Counted from the stretch's first letter, positions 43,967 to 58,515 are shown. The stretch: DNA of 64,000 nt from Lysinibacillus odysseyi 34hs-1 = NBRC 100172 (GCF_001591965.1 NZ_BCVX01000002.1:434001-498000), one strand, 5' to 3'. A program made the numbers and translations. The notes: generated by a model from the sequence alone, not told the origin.

Positions 43967-44463
43967 TATCGAGTTGTATCTCGGTCGACACGGTTCTTCG
44001 CATCTTCTACGATGTCTTTCCCATCGTCAACGATTCGATCAGCTGCATCATCTACATCGGTAGCCGCTTCATCAAGAACGTTGTTATCGTTATTATCGTT
44101 ATTTCCTCTAATACCGGCATCAGGGCCTCCATTGTTATTCGTGCCGTTATTGCCAGTCTGGCCATTGTTGCCTCCAGCACCGTTCATATCATTTCCTCCG
44201 TTAGAGGTAGCCCCATTGTTGCCGTTATAGTCTTTGTTGGATGTCGGTGTATCGACATTGGCATTGTCATCATTCATATAAAGACCTTCAGAGCCATTAT
44301 AATCATTATTGATGCCATTGATGCCATTATCATCATGTGGTGTCACAATGTCGCTTGCACCTTGATCCTCCGCCGGTGTTTCGTCGTCATTATTGTTATT
44401 GTTACATGCTGCTAATGCACCTGTCATCAACACAACAGCTAAACCGAATTTCCACTTTGCCAT
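43966..44463 (-). CDS. Asn/Gly-rich lipoprotein
   Basis: About 165 residues from the ATG at 44461-44463 with AAAGGAGGGG upstream. The lipobox is GALAAC; after it the protein is low complexity (NNNNND, GNNGQTGNNGTNNN) and ends with an amphipathic acidic stretch (ATDVDDAADRIVDDGKDIVE). Surface-exposed lipid-anchored protein; function unknown. The repeats are prone to slippage. Confidence 0.75.
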   Translation of the reverse strand: MAKWKFGLAVVLMTGALAACNNNNNDDETPAEDQGASDIVTPHDDNGINGINNDYNGSEGLYMNDDNANVDTPTSNKDYNGNNGATSNGGNDMNGAGGNNGQTGNNGTNNNGGPDAGIRGNNDNNDNNVLDEAATDVDDAADRIVDDGKDIVEDAKNRVDRDTTR

Positions 44464-44557
44464 AAAAAATCCCCTCCTTTCTCGCCTCATGATTAACTAC
44501 AAGGTAGTCAACAGTAGAGTGCCCGGGAAAAGAGGGAACTATCCTAAACTTAAGAAT

Positions 44558-44941
44558 CTATTTTAATTGTTGTTTTAAAAGTTGCTCCACATAAGCGGCT
44601 TCCGCCTTGCAATGGAACGTATAGCTCGTACCCAATTGCTTTTGCATTTTTTCGATTGACTCGATTTGTTTTTTTGTTGGCTTTTCGTTCAAAATCTTTG
44701 CGATTACCTCGTCGATTTTTTTCGCCATTTCCTCATGGAATTCATGACTCATTAATACTTCCTGCGGCACTTTATCGAACCAAGCCGCATTTTCCATAAA
44801 ATATTTTTGCCAACTAGCGACAAAATCTTCCATCGAGAATTTATCTTCATCCCAGCCAATACTCGCCAAATACGACTCAAAAGACGTTGAGATAGAACGG
44901 GTAATGCTTATTTTGACGCCTGAAGACAGTTCTTTATACAT
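44558..44941 (-). CDS. Conserved hypothetical protein
   Basis: 127 residues, MYKELSSGVKISITRSISTS, helical and soluble, with a lysine-rich C-terminal half (NEKPTKKQIESIEKMQKQLG). GTAGGAGG precedes the ATG. No family recognised. Sits between the lipoprotein and fabZ. Confidence 0.65.
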   Translation of the reverse strand: MYKELSSGVKISITRSISTSFESYLASIGWDEDKFSMEDFVASWQKYFMENAAWFDKVPQEVLMSHEFHEEMAKKIDEVIAKILNEKPTKKQIESIEKMQKQLGTSYTFHCKAEAAYVEQLLKQQLK

Positions 44942-45040
44942 CTATTTAAAACCTCCTACGTTGTAAAGCCAAACCTACGTGTCCTAAAAATCGTGAACTT
45001 CAACCTTCTTATTTTATATTTTTTATTCTATAAAAGCAAA

Positions 45041-45475
45041 TTACTCCTGAATTGGCCCTAGTGCAAATAAAATTTCAGCTTCACAAACAAGCTCTCCGTT
45101 CACGGTAGCAGTTCCTTTGCCTTTTCCCATTTGACCGCGCAGCTTAATGAATTCTACCTCCAGGCGCAGCTGATCACCGGGTACAACTTGGCGTTTAAAG
45201 CGGCAGTTGTCGATGCCTGTTAAAAATGCTAGACGTCCTTTATTGCCTTCAGCATTCAGCAAAGCCACTCCGCCTATCTGTGCCAGCGCTTCTACAATCA
45301 GCACGCCCGGCATTACCGGGTAGCCTGGAAAGTGACCGTTGAAAAAGTCTTCGTTGATCGAAACATTTTTAATACCGACAGCTCGTTTTCCCTCTTCTAG
45401 TTCTGTAATACGATCTACAAAAAGAAAAGGATAGCGGTGCGGTAAAATGGCTTGAATCTGTTCTGCACTTAACAT
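45041..45475 (-). CDS. fabZ: 3-hydroxyacyl-ACP dehydratase FabZ
   Basis: 144 residues from the ATG at 45473-45475 (AGGGGGA upstream); a 15-residue longer frame is unsupported. Hot-dog fold with the catalytic motif [20 protein letters not shown] (His and Glu), and [13 protein letters not shown] at the N-terminus. Dehydrates 3-hydroxyacyl-ACP in fatty acid elongation. Context next to flhP and mbl as in B. subtilis. Confidence 0.95.
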   Translation of the reverse strand: MLSAEQIQAILPHRYPFLFVDRITELEEGKRAVGIKNVSINEDFFNGHFPGYPVMPGVLIVEALAQIGGVALLNAEGNKGRLAFLTGIDNCRFKRQVVPGDQLRLEVEFIKLRGQMGKGKGTATVNGELVCEAEILFALGPIQE

Positions 45476-45578
45476 TTGAATCCCCCTATCATGAACTATG
45501 TATGATCCGATTTCTCCCACGTATGTGACCTCATTTGGCGATTAAAGCCGGAGCCCGGCCGATTACAGCGCGAACTCC

Positions 45579-45872
45579 TTATTCTTTACCGTTTTTAATA
45601 TCGAGGATATGCTGCCATGTTTCCCATTTGAGGGCATCACCGGCACTTCCTTCCCCAATAACCGAATAGCCGAAAATCACACCAATAATCGCCACTGCCA
45701 AAAATAGGACAGACACGATGATAATCCGCAGCCAAATCGGCAGAAGTCGAAGCCGCACCCAGCGTTTTTGTTTGTCACCGTTGTCTTTGGCCGGTTCTAC
45801 CGGTTCCGGTTTTGTCTGTCTTCTCTTTTTCGGTTGTTCCTCTGGTAGAGGATGGTTTAAATCGTTCGTCAT
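45579..45872 (-). CDS. EpuA-like membrane protein
   Basis: 97 residues: a Lys/Pro-rich cytoplasmic stretch (EEQPKKRRQTKPEPVEPAKD), then RVRLRLIPIWL-type basic motif (RLRLLPIWLRIII), one membrane helix and a short outer tail ending WQHILDIKNGKE. The pattern is the EpuA family, often mislabelled as an RNA polymerase beta subunit. It follows flhP by 17 bases. Function not established. Confidence 0.75.
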   Translation of the reverse strand: MTNDLNHPLPEEQPKKRRQTKPEPVEPAKDNGDKQKRWVRLRLLPIWLRIIIVSVLFLAVAIIGVIFGYSVIGEGSAGDALKWETWQHILDIKNGKE

Positions 45873-45889
45873 TGTTCGTCTCCTACTTT

Positions 45890-46720
45890 TTATCGGATGC
45901 CGTTAATAAGACCGAGCATTTGGTCGGCGATCGTAATTGCCCGCGAATTGTATTGATAAGACCGCTGTGCTGCAATCAAATTAGTCATTTCCTTCGATAA
46001 ATCAACATTCGACATTTCCAATGCGCCTATTTGCATACTAACCTCATTACGAGTTTGTCCTTGTAACTGTGTTAATACATCACCTTCTGCATAGCCAAGC
46101 TCTGCTAGATTGGACGGCAGGCTAAGATACGTACCGCCATTTAGCTGTTCCATTACTTGCGGCTTTGTAATTTGTGATACAGCAAGGTCAAATTGAATTA
46201 CTTGTCCGTCTTCATACGCAACATTCAATGTACCTGCTTCTGCCATTGTAAATTCTGTAGCGCCTTGTGGAAATGAAATTGTGTTGCCATTCGCGGAAAG
46301 GACTGGATATCCGTCACCTGTGACTAGAAGGTTTGTGCCATCCTGCTGGGGAGACATGTAGAAATTCCCTTGACGTGTAAAACCTGTGCTGCCGTCTTGC
46401 ATTACGACATTGAAATATTGGTTTTCTGCTGTCATCGCGAAATCCAGATTACGCCCAGTCAGTTGGATGCTTCCTTGTGCTTCATTTGATTGAATCTGGC
46501 TAATATGCGCCCCGACACCTTGGCGGATGCCGACTGGTGATTGGCGGAGCGTCTTGTCTAATTTATCATTATTATGCTGCTGGTAGAGCAGCTCCTGGAA
46601 AGTCGCCTGCTTTGCCTTATAGCCCTGCGTATTGCTGTTGGCAATATTATTACTGATTGTATCCAGCTGCAGCTGGATTTGCCCTAGTGTACTGGCTGCT
46701 GTATTCATTGTACGAATCAT
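45890..46720 (-). CDS. flhP: Flagellar hook-basal body protein FlhP
   Basis: 276 residues. N-terminal NNIANSNTQGYKAKQATFQE and C-terminal VDLSKEMTNLIAAQRSYQYN are the rod/hook D0 signatures. Rod-type component of the flagellum, paralogous to FlhO. AGGAGG precedes the ATG, and 13 bases separate it from flhO. Confidence 0.9.
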   Translation of the reverse strand: MIRTMNTAASTLGQIQLQLDTISNNIANSNTQGYKAKQATFQELLYQQHNNDKLDKTLRQSPVGIRQGVGAHISQIQSNEAQGSIQLTGRNLDFAMTAENQYFNVVMQDGSTGFTRQGNFYMSPQQDGTNLLVTGDGYPVLSANGNTISFPQGATEFTMAEAGTLNVAYEDGQVIQFDLAVSQITKPQVMEQLNGGTYLSLPSNLAELGYAEGDVLTQLQGQTRNEVSMQIGALEMSNVDLSKEMTNLIAAQRSYQYNSRAITIADQMLGLINGIR

Positions 46721-46733
46721 TCGTTAAACCTCC

Positions 46734-47573
46734 TTACACCTTACCGATTTCGTTTACTGCCTTGTCCATACTCTTATCATATGCCTGTAATACTTTTTGA
46801 TTTGCCTCAAATGCGCGGTAGGCTGACAGTAAACTTGTCATAGACTGGGCTGCATCCACATTGGAGCCTTCCACATACTTCTGTTGAAGACTAAATGAAA
46901 CACCCTGAGACTCATAAGCAGATGGAAGTGCCTCTCCTTCCAGCATACGGAATAGTCCGTTATCCTGCTTCATTAAAACGTCTGTATTTGCTGCAAAGGA
47001 TACACCCAGCTGTGCTACTTGTACCCCATTTTCATCAGAAATGATCCCATCTGGTGAAATCGTAAAATTATCATTTTGCAGTTGGATTCTTTCTCCGTTC
47101 CGGTCTAATACATATAAGCCCATCCCTGTTACAAGATTGCCTTGTCCATCCAGCGTAAAGTTACCATTCCGCGTGTACGCCTCATTGCCGTCCGGATGTT
47201 GCAGGCGGAAGAAAATTGATCCTGGCTTTCCTGAAGTCTCATCAACTGGAAGTGTGCCATCAACTAAGGCAACATCTGTCGAAAGACCTGTTTCAAGCAG
47301 TGAACCCTGGGTATAGTTAGATAGGGATTCCTGCAAGTACACACCTGCATTCAATGCGCCCACTGGTGTCGCCTTTACTGTATTTAGCCCCTTTTTTGTC
47401 GGGATATCATTTGTTGTAATAGCCGACATCAGCATATCCGGGAATGAACGAATTGTAGATTGGTCCGCCTTAAACCCCGGCGTATTGGCATTTGCCATAT
47501 TGCTCGTCAAAATTTCCGTCTTGCGCTGCTGGGTCGTCATGCCTGATGTAACTGTATAGAATCCTTTAAACAT
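46734..47573 (-). CDS. flhO: Flagellar hook-basal body protein FlhO
   Basis: 279 residues, MFKGFYTVTSGMTTQQRKTE, then SNMANANTPGFKADQSTIRS; C-terminal VDAAQSMTSLLSAYRAFEAN. Same fold as FlhP; in B. subtilis both are hook-basal body proteins linked to mbl. 24 bases from mbl, so one transcript. Confidence 0.9.
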   Translation of the reverse strand: MFKGFYTVTSGMTTQQRKTEILTSNMANANTPGFKADQSTIRSFPDMLMSAITTNDIPTKKGLNTVKATPVGALNAGVYLQESLSNYTQGSLLETGLSTDVALVDGTLPVDETSGKPGSIFFRLQHPDGNEAYTRNGNFTLDGQGNLVTGMGLYVLDRNGERIQLQNDNFTISPDGIISDENGVQVAQLGVSFAANTDVLMKQDNGLFRMLEGEALPSAYESQGVSFSLQQKYVEGSNVDAAQSMTSLLSAYRAFEANQKVLQAYDKSMDKAVNEIGKV

Positions 47574-47597
47574 AGGGGTTCACCTCAATTTTTTTCA

Positions 47598-48593
47598 TTA
47601 CTTTGATGCAACACGGTCAATATTATCCAGCATAATGCCTGTCCCAACCGCAACACAGTCCATTGGATTTTCTGCTATAAACACCGGTACCTTCAGTTCT
47701 TCCATCAATAGCTGGTCGATTCCATGAAGAAGTGCACCGCCGCCTGTCAAAATGACACCGCGGTCAATAATATCCGCCGATAATTCAGGCGGTGTTTTTT
47801 CCAATACGTTTTTTGCCGACTGTATAATAAGCGCTACAGATTCACGCAGCGCCTGCTCAATTTCTTTGGAATTGATTGTGATCGTGCGCGGCAGCCCTGT
47901 TACCATATCACGTCCGCGAATATCCATTTCCTCATCGCGGCCCGCCGCTGAAAAAACAGTACCGACTGTCATTTTGATTGTTTCCGATGTCCGCTCACCA
48001 ATCAGCAGTTTATACTGCTTCTTTATGTATTGTAAGATGTCGTTATCAAATACATCACCCGCAACTTTGATCGACTCACTCGTTACAATATCACCCATTG
48101 AAAGAACTGCGACATCGGTCGTTCCGCCACCGATATCTACTACCATATTTCCGCTCGGCTGGAAAATGTCCATCCCTGCTCCAATTGCTGCCACTTTTGG
48201 TTCCTCTTCTAAATACACCTTTTTGCCGCCTGATTTTTCCGCTGCTTCCCGGATTGCTTTTTGCTCAACACTCGTAATATTTGTCGGACAGCAGATTAAA
48301 ATGCGCGGTTTTGATAAAAAGCCTTTCACATTCAGCTTGTTCAGGAAGTATTTCAGCATCGCTTCCGTTGACTCGAAATCTGCGATTACGCCGTCCTTTA
48401 GCGGCCGGATCGCAACAATATTGCCCGGTGTACGACCGACCATCTGGCGCGCCTCCTCACCGACTGCCAGCACCTTATTAGTTTTTTTATCAATGGCCAC
48501 CACGGATGGCTCGTTCAATACGATGCCCTTTCCCTTCACGTGGATCAGTACGTTCGCCGTACCTAAATCGATGCCAATATCTTTTGAAAACAT
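47598..48593 (-). CDS. mbl: MreB-like cytoskeletal protein Mbl
   Basis: 331 residues, actin fold. Phosphate-binding motifs are IGIDLGTANVLIHVKGKGIV and VVDIGGGTTDVAVLSMGDIV; adenosine motif VILTGGGALLHGIDQLL. Directs lateral wall synthesis. Order spoIIID-mbl-flhO-flhP is as in B. subtilis, which separates it from mreB proper. Confidence 0.93.
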   Translation of the reverse strand: MFSKDIGIDLGTANVLIHVKGKGIVLNEPSVVAIDKKTNKVLAVGEEARQMVGRTPGNIVAIRPLKDGVIADFESTEAMLKYFLNKLNVKGFLSKPRILICCPTNITSVEQKAIREAAEKSGGKKVYLEEEPKVAAIGAGMDIFQPSGNMVVDIGGGTTDVAVLSMGDIVTSESIKVAGDVFDNDILQYIKKQYKLLIGERTSETIKMTVGTVFSAAGRDEEMDIRGRDMVTGLPRTITINSKEIEQALRESVALIIQSAKNVLEKTPPELSADIIDRGVILTGGGALLHGIDQLLMEELKVPVFIAENPMDCVAVGTGIMLDNIDRVASK

Positions 48594-48740
48594 GTTTTGT
48601 TAATCTCCTTCCCAGCTTTTCCAACATCTACACGTACATCTCTATTTATCTTGAATATTTTATCATATTAAGTGACGAATTACACCACTATTTATCATCG
48701 GTCATTTCCTTTATCAGTTAATAAAGGACCTAAATTTGTC

Positions 48741-48787
48741 AATAAAAAAAGCATTTTGACGACTGATGTAGTCTTGTCAAAACGCTT
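48741..48787 (-). terminator. spoIIID terminator overlapping the stop codon
   Basis: AAGCGTTTTGAC and GTCAAAATGCTT on the minus strand pair (one mismatch), followed by TTTTTTT. The first arm contains the last codons and the TGA of spoIIID. Confidence 0.8.
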
Positions 48788-49067
48788 CTTTGTCCATTTG
48801 GATCTGCTGATCGGATTGTAATTTGTGCTGCCATTTCTTCCGTGTCGCCTCTCCTCCACGAAGATGCCTGACCGATTTATGGTATGCCAGTACTTCCTTG
48901 ACCTCTGCCGATAATGCCTCGTTAACCTTCTCAAGGCGTTCTGTCAGATCTTTATGGACGGTACTCTTTGAATACCCTGTCATTTTAGCGATGGCGCGAA
49001 CAGTCTCTCCTGTCTCTAATAGCAGCTGCCCTAATTTCACACAGCGATGCCGAATATGCTCGTGCAC
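48777..49067 (-). CDS. spoIIID: Sporulation transcription factor SpoIIID
   Basis: 96 residues (usual about 93). HTH: GETVRAIAKMTGYSKSTVHK, then DLTERLEKVN. DNA-binding regulator of mother-cell genes. Upstream, AAAGGAAGAG provides the ribosome site. Codes with mbl in conserved order. Confidence 0.95.
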   Translation of the reverse strand: MHEHIRHRCVKLGQLLLETGETVRAIAKMTGYSKSTVHKDLTERLEKVNEALSAEVKEVLAYHKSVRHLRGGEATRKKWQHKLQSDQQIQMDKEAF

Positions 49068-49256
49068 GCTCTCTTCCTTTCAATCGCGTGTTTGTTCAGC
49101 TTATGCCGCATGAATGGACGTTAGAACTAAATTCCAGTTCCACTAAGCCGCCATTGCCCCTGCCTTCTGCCAGTCAGTTAAAAGAGTCCCGAAAATTAGC
49201 CGCATATGCATCTATCTCCCTGCCTAGTAGAGGCGGGAGATTATGCAAAAAAGGAA

Positions 49257-49901
49257 TTAAAATGCCAATAGCGTTCTTGGATTGATATGCTGGCCGTCTT
49301 TTAATACTTCAAAATACAGGTGGATACCGGCTGTCGGATTCCATTCATTCTCGATTGTTGTCGCAATCGGCTCTCCCTGTGTGACAGCATCCCCTTCTTT
49401 AACAAGGATGTCGCCAACCGATGAGTAGCTTGTCGTATAGCCGTTTTCATGCTCAAGCGTTACTGTATTACCAGTAAATGCATCCAGCTTTACTTCCTTT
49501 ACCTTACCGCTTAATGCCGCCATTACTTGGAATGGTTCACTGTTGATGGCGAGTGAAATGCCGCTTGATGTCGAATATGTTTGATTGAATACAAGAAGTG
49601 AATTTTCACGTGTTTCTGCATCAGCAGTCACGTCATAGTAGTCCTGTATAATCTTCACATTGTTTAGTTGTGCTTCATCAAACGGGTACTTCATTGTTTC
49701 CTCACGGGCATTTGTTTCAATGACCGTTTCGTCTTCCTGTGAAACAGGCTGCAGCGTATCAGTGTCCTCCGGCGTAGCCATTACATTATAGAGTACAATA
49801 AACGCAATCATGATAAGCGCAATAACTGCATAAACAGCTGGCCAAAACCAAGGTTTATCGACCCACGTTTTTGGAGATGTAGTTTGTTTGTTCTCTCCCA
49901 T
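49257..49901 (-). CDS. spoIIQ: Stage II sporulation protein SpoIIQ
   Basis: 214 residues. One N-terminal membrane helix (WFWPAVYAVIALIMIAFIVL) and an extracytoplasmic LytM/M23 domain (about 95-214). The first zinc histidine of active LytM enzymes is not present (GISLAINSEPFQVMAALSG), and only HLYFEV remains of the HxH motif. So the domain is structural, as in B. subtilis SpoIIQ. It forms the forespore side of the SpoIIIAH channel. Confidence 0.9.
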   Translation of the reverse strand: MGENKQTTSPKTWVDKPWFWPAVYAVIALIMIAFIVLYNVMATPEDTDTLQPVSQEDETVIETNAREETMKYPFDEAQLNNVKIIQDYYDVTADAETRENSLLVFNQTYSTSSGISLAINSEPFQVMAALSGKVKEVKLDAFTGNTVTLEHENGYTTSYSSVGDILVKEGDAVTQGEPIATTIENEWNPTAGIHLYFEVLKDGQHINPRTLLAF

Positions 49902-49967
49902 TGTTTATCACCTCAAGTGGTAGTGTGACCACTATTTGGAGATTCTAAACAGGAAAATTTGGAAAAT

Positions 49968-50867
49968 TTACTTTGAACATGCAAGTTGCTCAAGTTTTGT
50001 ATTTGGATAATAATACTGCACAATTTCTTCGGCAGTTTTCCCGCCTGCAGCGAGCGCCTCGGCACCATACTGACTCATACCGACACCGTGCCCATAGCCC
50101 TTTGTTTCAATATGCACCTGCTGGTCAACGGTAATCGAGAAATCTGCTGATTTTAACTGAAGCAGCTCACGAAATTCACGTCCCTGCCATGACCGATTGC
50201 CAATCGTAATCGTCTCGACACGGTTTGTGCTGTTTCGTGTCATTTTAGCCTGCTTGATCTGTCCGAAAGTGAAATTCCCTTGAAGTGCCTGATTAAACTG
50301 TGCCAGTGTAATGCTTTTTGAATCCGTATAGTCCTCCGGAGACGAAACCGTTGTCAAATAGGCAATTTGTGTGCCGCTGAAATTTTCCGATGTCTCTGTC
50401 TGTCCGTTAGAGGCCGCATGAAACATGGCTGTAATCGGTTCGCCATTATAAGTAAGGATTTGGTTTTTCGTCTCCTTCACCGCACGCTTGAGCTTTTTCT
50501 CATATTTCGAATTTAGCTCCTCTTTGTACACCTGGTGAGCTGTCGTTTGCATGATAGGGCTTGTCCCGTAATTCGTCTGATGAATAGCATACGTCCTCGC
50601 CGCAATTGCCTGTGCCTTCAACGCCTCTAGTTCGAAGCTTGCCGGCATCTCCCCTGCCAGTACTCCCACTAAATATTGCTCTAGCGGAAGCGCTTCATTT
50701 GATTCGGCAAAGGTGATGGAAACTTCGCATTCCTCCTCTGTTACTTCTTCTTTTGGGGAAGTCTTTTTCTTAAACTGCAATGGAATCATAAACAGCAGGA
50801 CAACAATGATTAGAGGTAGAATATATTTTTTCATATCGCAGTCTATGAGGGATGGATAATAAATCAT
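49968..50867 (-). CDS. spoIID: Stage II sporulation protein D
   Basis: 299 residues; the ATG at 50832-50834 (KKYILPLIIVVLLF) would start at the membrane anchor and is also possible. The lytic transglycosylase core is VGVLAGEMPASFELEALKAQ with the catalytic Glu, then AIAARTYAI; C-terminal GYGHGVGMSQYGAEALAAGG. Works with SpoIIP and SpoIIM in engulfment. Confidence 0.93.
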   Translation of the reverse strand: MIYYPSLIDCDMKKYILPLIIVVLLFMIPLQFKKKTSPKEEVTEEECEVSITFAESNEALPLEQYLVGVLAGEMPASFELEALKAQAIAARTYAIHQTNYGTSPIMQTTAHQVYKEELNSKYEKKLKRAVKETKNQILTYNGEPITAMFHAASNGQTETSENFSGTQIAYLTTVSSPEDYTDSKSITLAQFNQALQGNFTFGQIKQAKMTRNSTNRVETITIGNRSWQGREFRELLQLKSADFSITVDQQVHIETKGYGHGVGMSQYGAEALAAGGKTAEEIVQYYYPNTKLEQLACSK

Positions 50868-51081
50868 TCCTGCTTCTTTAAAAGTTTTTATGTCATATTG
50901 CCACTAGAGATTCGCCTGCTTGAATATATGTAAATTAGAGAATCCAACAAAAAAGGGATAGACAAGGAACCTTTGTCCAAGCAGCTGACGTCCTGTTTTA
51001 TGGCTTCTCGGCCCTGCTGCCTGCAGCTTATTACCTCCTCTTAAGTAAATAGCGAAAAAAGAGAGGCATACTGCTTTTAAT

Positions 51082-51111
51082 ATAAAATCCGCAAGCATTT
51101 CATGCCTGCGG
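51082..51111 (-). terminator. murA terminator
   Basis: CCGCAGGCAT and ATGCTTGCGG pair around GAA on the minus strand, then ATTTTATATT. Confidence 0.75.
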
Positions 51112-51155
51112 ATGATATGAATTCATATAATTGCTGTAAAGTTCATATTGTAAGA

Positions 51156-52454
51156 TTAAGCAGTTGCTTGTTCTTTTTCCTTTGTCACTTCTTCAGATAC
51201 GCGTTCAATATCTGCGCCTAGTGCAGCAAGTTTTTCATGGAAGTTTACATAACCACGGTCCAAGTGATGAAGTTTTGTCACACGTGTCATACCTTCTGCC
51301 ACAAGACCGGCAAGGATTAATGAGGCAGCAGCACGTAAATCAGTCGCAGCTACTTCCGCTCCCTGTAGTTCTGTCGTTCCTTCAATAAATACAGAACGGC
51401 CTTCAATTTTTGCAGTAGCGTTCATGCGGCGGAATTCTTCCACATGCATGAAGCGGTTCTCAAATACTGTTTCTGTAATGATGCTTGTGCCGTCTGCTGT
51501 AAGCATCAAAGCCATGAGCTGGGATTGCATATCTGTAGGGAATCCTGGATGAGGCATTGTTTTAATATCAACCGCCTTCAGAGGGCCGTTTGCACATACA
51601 CGAAGACCTTCCGCTTCCTCTGTAACTGAGACACCCATTTCACGCATTTTGGCGATTAAAGCCGCCATATGTTCAGGTACCGCATTTTCTATTACAACGT
51701 CACCACGTGTAATAGCGGCCGCAACCATAAATGTACCTGCTTCAATACGGTCAGGGATAATATAGTGTGTCGTCCCTGTCATTTCTTTTACGCCTTCAAT
51801 ACGGATTGTATCAGTACCGGCACCGATTACACGGCCGCCCATTCCATTAATAAAGTTTGCAAGATCGACAATTTCCGGCTCCTTAGCCGCATTTTCGATA
51901 ATTGTCGTACCTTCAGCGAGCGCCGCTGCCGACATAATATTTTCCGTAGCACCAACACTTGGGAAGTCTAAATAAATTTTTGCCCCGCGCAGACGATCCT
52001 TCACAATCGCTTCTACATAGCCGTGGCCAAATGAAATTTCTGCTCCCATTGCCTCAAAGCCTTTTAAATGTAATTCAATTGGACGAGAGCCAATGGCACA
52101 TCCCCCCGGAAGTGCTACACGGGCAAAGCCGTTGCGTGCAAGTAACGATCCCATCACCAATATAGAAGCGCGCATTTTGCTGACAAATTCGAACTGTGCT
52201 TCACTTGAAAGCGTTCCTGAAGCATCGATCATCATTTCGTTATTTGCCGCGTCATACTCCACTTTAGCATTTAAGCTTCTAAGTACTTCACCGATTGTTT
52301 TTACGTCAGCCAGATTTGGCACATCTCTTATGATATTTGTTTTATTTGAAGCTAAGAGTGAGGCTGCCAAGATGGGTAAAACGGCATTTTTTGCGCCCTC
52401 TACTTTCACTCTGCCTTTTAATGTACGGCCACCCGTTACAATAATTTTATCCAC
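51156..52454 (-). CDS. murA: UDP-N-acetylglucosamine 1-carboxyvinyltransferase
   Basis: 432 residues from the GTG at 52452-52454 (GGAGGGA 5-7 bases upstream); the 14 extra upstream codons are unsupported. First committed step of peptidoglycan synthesis. N-terminal [17 protein letters not shown]; active-site cysteine in [20 protein letters not shown]. In B. subtilis the spoIID-neighbouring copy is murAA. Confidence 0.95.
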   Translation of the reverse strand: MDKIIVTGGRTLKGRVKVEGAKNAVLPILAASLLASNKTNIIRDVPNLADVKTIGEVLRSLNAKVEYDAANNEMMIDASGTLSSEAQFEFVSKMRASILVMGSLLARNGFARVALPGGCAIGSRPIELHLKGFEAMGAEISFGHGYVEAIVKDRLRGAKIYLDFPSVGATENIMSAAALAEGTTIIENAAKEPEIVDLANFINGMGGRVIGAGTDTIRIEGVKEMTGTTHYIIPDRIEAGTFMVAAAITRGDVVIENAVPEHMAALIAKMREMGVSVTEEAEGLRVCANGPLKAVDIKTMPHPGFPTDMQSQLMALMLTADGTSIITETVFENRFMHVEEFRRMNATAKIEGRSVFIEGTTELQGAEVAATDLRAAASLILAGLVAEGMTRVTKLHHLDRGYVNFHEKLAALGADIERVSEEVTKEKEQATA

Positions 52455-52754
52455 AATTCGTCCCTCCGAATACAATTGTACGAAACTGTAAAACACAATT
52501 TATTAAAAAAGTTTAATAGTCCTTATTTATACAAACAATTTACATGTTAACTTGCAGGACTCCCTAATACAAGCGCCCAAATCACTATTTTACGGTATTT
52601 TGATGAAATACGCTACATTTTTATAATACTCAACACATGGTAATATCGTGAATTATATACAAATCCAAAAAATTGCGCGATTCTTTACTTTCCTACCCGC
52701 TATCTACTAATTTAGAAACATTTTTTGCACATTATTTGGGGAATTATAGGCATT

Positions 52755-52786
52755 GGAGCGGTAAACAAGACCTTGTTTCCCCCTCC
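52755..52786. other. Strong inverted repeat between ywzB and murA
   Basis: GGAG...AAACAAG-GT-CTTGTTT...CTCC forms a long stem without a T-run. The remainder of the 309-bp gap shows no gene. Possibly a regulator site or RNA processing element. Confidence 0.45.
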
Positions 52787-52805
52787 AACATACACAATCG
52801 CCCAA

Positions 52806-53048
52806 TCATTGGAACAAATACGGCAGTTGCTGCGACCATGTGGAGAAGGCAATAAAAAAATTAGAAACGGTTGAACCGATGGCGATGCTTAGCAAAATAT
52901 AAAGAATTTGAATCTGAAAAGTTTTTCCCTTTTTAAATACTTGCTCCAGCCGTAACGCCTGTAGCGCGTAAAATGTGACAGCAATGAAAAATAGATGAGA
53001 AATGATCCCGATAATCGCCTGCTGACCTAGTTGGGAATATATATCCAT
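52806..53048 (-). CDS. ywzB: DUF1146-family membrane protein YwzB
   Basis: 80 residues with two membrane helices (about 10-30 and 45-65) and the connecting ALRLEQVFKKGKTFQIQILY motif. Lies between atpC and murA as in B. subtilis. Function unknown. Confidence 0.85.
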   Translation of the reverse strand: MDIYSQLGQQAIIGIISHLFFIAVTFYALQALRLEQVFKKGKTFQIQILYILLSIAIGSTVSNFFIAFSTWSQQLPYLFQ

Positions 53049-53283
53049 TTCGATTCCTCCTTCAGAAATGTGTACCTGTTCAGCTGCGAAAAGCTATGAT
53101 CTTATGTAGCATTACATTGGCAAACCGCAAGATTATGGCACGATCAGCTTTTGCTTCCCTTGCAGGAATACTTTTACTTACCTGTAGTCAATTTACTACC
53201 TAATCACCTTTTGAAGATTTCAATAGGACATCTTTTAGCCAAAGCAAAGCCTTTTTATCCTATAGAGCTATTTCTTACCTCTT

Positions 53284-53317
53284 GAAAAAAAGCGGACAGA
53301 AAATACATCTGCCCGCT
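53284..53317 (-). terminator. Terminator of the ATP synthase operon
   Basis: AGCGGGCAGA and TCTGTCCGCT pair on the minus strand and are followed by TTTTTTT, 10 bases after atpC. Confidence 0.85.
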
Positions 53318-53327
53318 TCCTCTGCAA

Positions 53328-53753
<426 letters not shown>

Positions 53754-53759
53754 TTAGTA

Positions 53760-56116
<2,357 letters not shown>

Positions 56117-56145
56117 TTACTTGATCTTTTATCTTGGGATATTTA

Positions 56146-56348
56146 GATATCCAGATATTAACGCCACATCCTCGAGTCGCTTCGGCCCCTTCCTGCGTGT
56201 GCAAGCACACTTGTCAAGACCCACCAGCGCTTTTCGGATGTAAGCAGGCGTTGCTATCATTTAATGATATCCAGATATTCGCGCTACACCCTCGACGTCA
56301 CTTCGGTTCCTTCCTGCGTGTGCAAGCACACTTGTCAGGAGCCACCAG
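56146..56348. repeat. Two ~83-bp direct repeats between atpA and atpG
   Basis: Copies at 56146-56227 and 56266-56348 (120-base period) both begin GATATCCAGATATT and contain CTTCCTGCGTGTGCAAGCAC followed by ACTTGTCA. Each holds a hairpin (GTGTGC-AA-GCACAC). Copy differences are scattered point changes. Confidence 0.85.
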
Positions 56349-56446
56349 TGGTTGAGGCCAACACGATGTTGGTCATTGGGACGACTCCGCACGGATGCGG
56401 GGTTCGTCGTCCATCGGGTGTGTGCGAGCGCGAATATCTTTAAAGA
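56349..56446. other. Stacked hairpins downstream of atpA
   Basis: GGCCAAC/GTTGGTC (56356-56374) and GGACGAC...GTCGTCC with inner CCGCA/TGCGG (56379-56412) form strong stems just after the atpA stop codon. No T-run follows on the minus strand, so they are more likely processing or stability elements than terminators. Confidence 0.55.
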
Positions 56447-57961
<1,515 letters not shown>

Positions 57962-57984
57962 TCACCTCTCACATTTCTTAAGAT

Positions 57985-58515
57985 TTAACCAACTAACGTA
58001 CGCTTAAGACCCTCTAGCTTAGATGCTACCGTGCTGTCATAAATGTAGTTGCCGATTTGTACACGAATGCCACCAAGAAGTGATGGCTCGATTACGTTTG
58101 TAATTTCTAGTTTTTCCATTCCTACTAACTTTGCGAATGCTGCTGAAATTTCTGCACGCTCTTCATCAGTTAAAGTACGAGTTGAAAATACAGTTGCTTC
58201 CGCAGCACCTTGAGCAGCTGCTGCTAAAGCTTGGAATTCTTTCGCTACCAGGGAAACTTCGTTCATACGCTTTTTATCGATCAATAAATGAAGCATATTC
58301 ACGACTGCTGGATGAGCGCCAGATAAAACATTTGATACCATTGCTTTTTTCATGTCAGACGAGATTTTTGGAGCCTGCAGTAATGCCACCAACTCCGGCG
58401 TTGTTTCAAAAGCCTTTGTCAGCTCCTTCAAGTCTGAACTTACGTCAGCAAGAGCATGTTGGTTTCGCGCTAACTGGAACAATGCTTCAGCATATCGCTT
58501 AGCTACTTGACTCAT
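57985..58515 (-). CDS. atpH: ATP synthase F1 subunit delta
   Basis: 176 residues: [20 protein letters not shown] at the N-terminus and [20 protein letters not shown] at the C-terminus. Peripheral-stalk connector. Overlaps the atpF stop by 4 bases. Confidence 0.96.
   Translation of the reverse strand: MSQVAKRYAEALFQLARNQHALADVSSDLKELTKAFETTPELVALLQAPKISSDMKKAMVSNVLSGAHPAVVNMLHLLIDKKRMNEVSLVAKEFQALAAAAQGAAEATVFSTRTLTDEERAEISAAFAKLVGMEKLEITNVIEPSLLGGIRVQIGNYIYDSTVASKLEGLKRTLVG

Noticed and set aside
48777..49067. Second possible frame at 48695-48934
   Set aside because: Out-of-frame shadow of spoIIID covering its terminator.
49257..49901. Active M23 endopeptidase
   Set aside because: Zinc ligands of LytM are missing, and the size, anchor and neighbours fit SpoIIQ.
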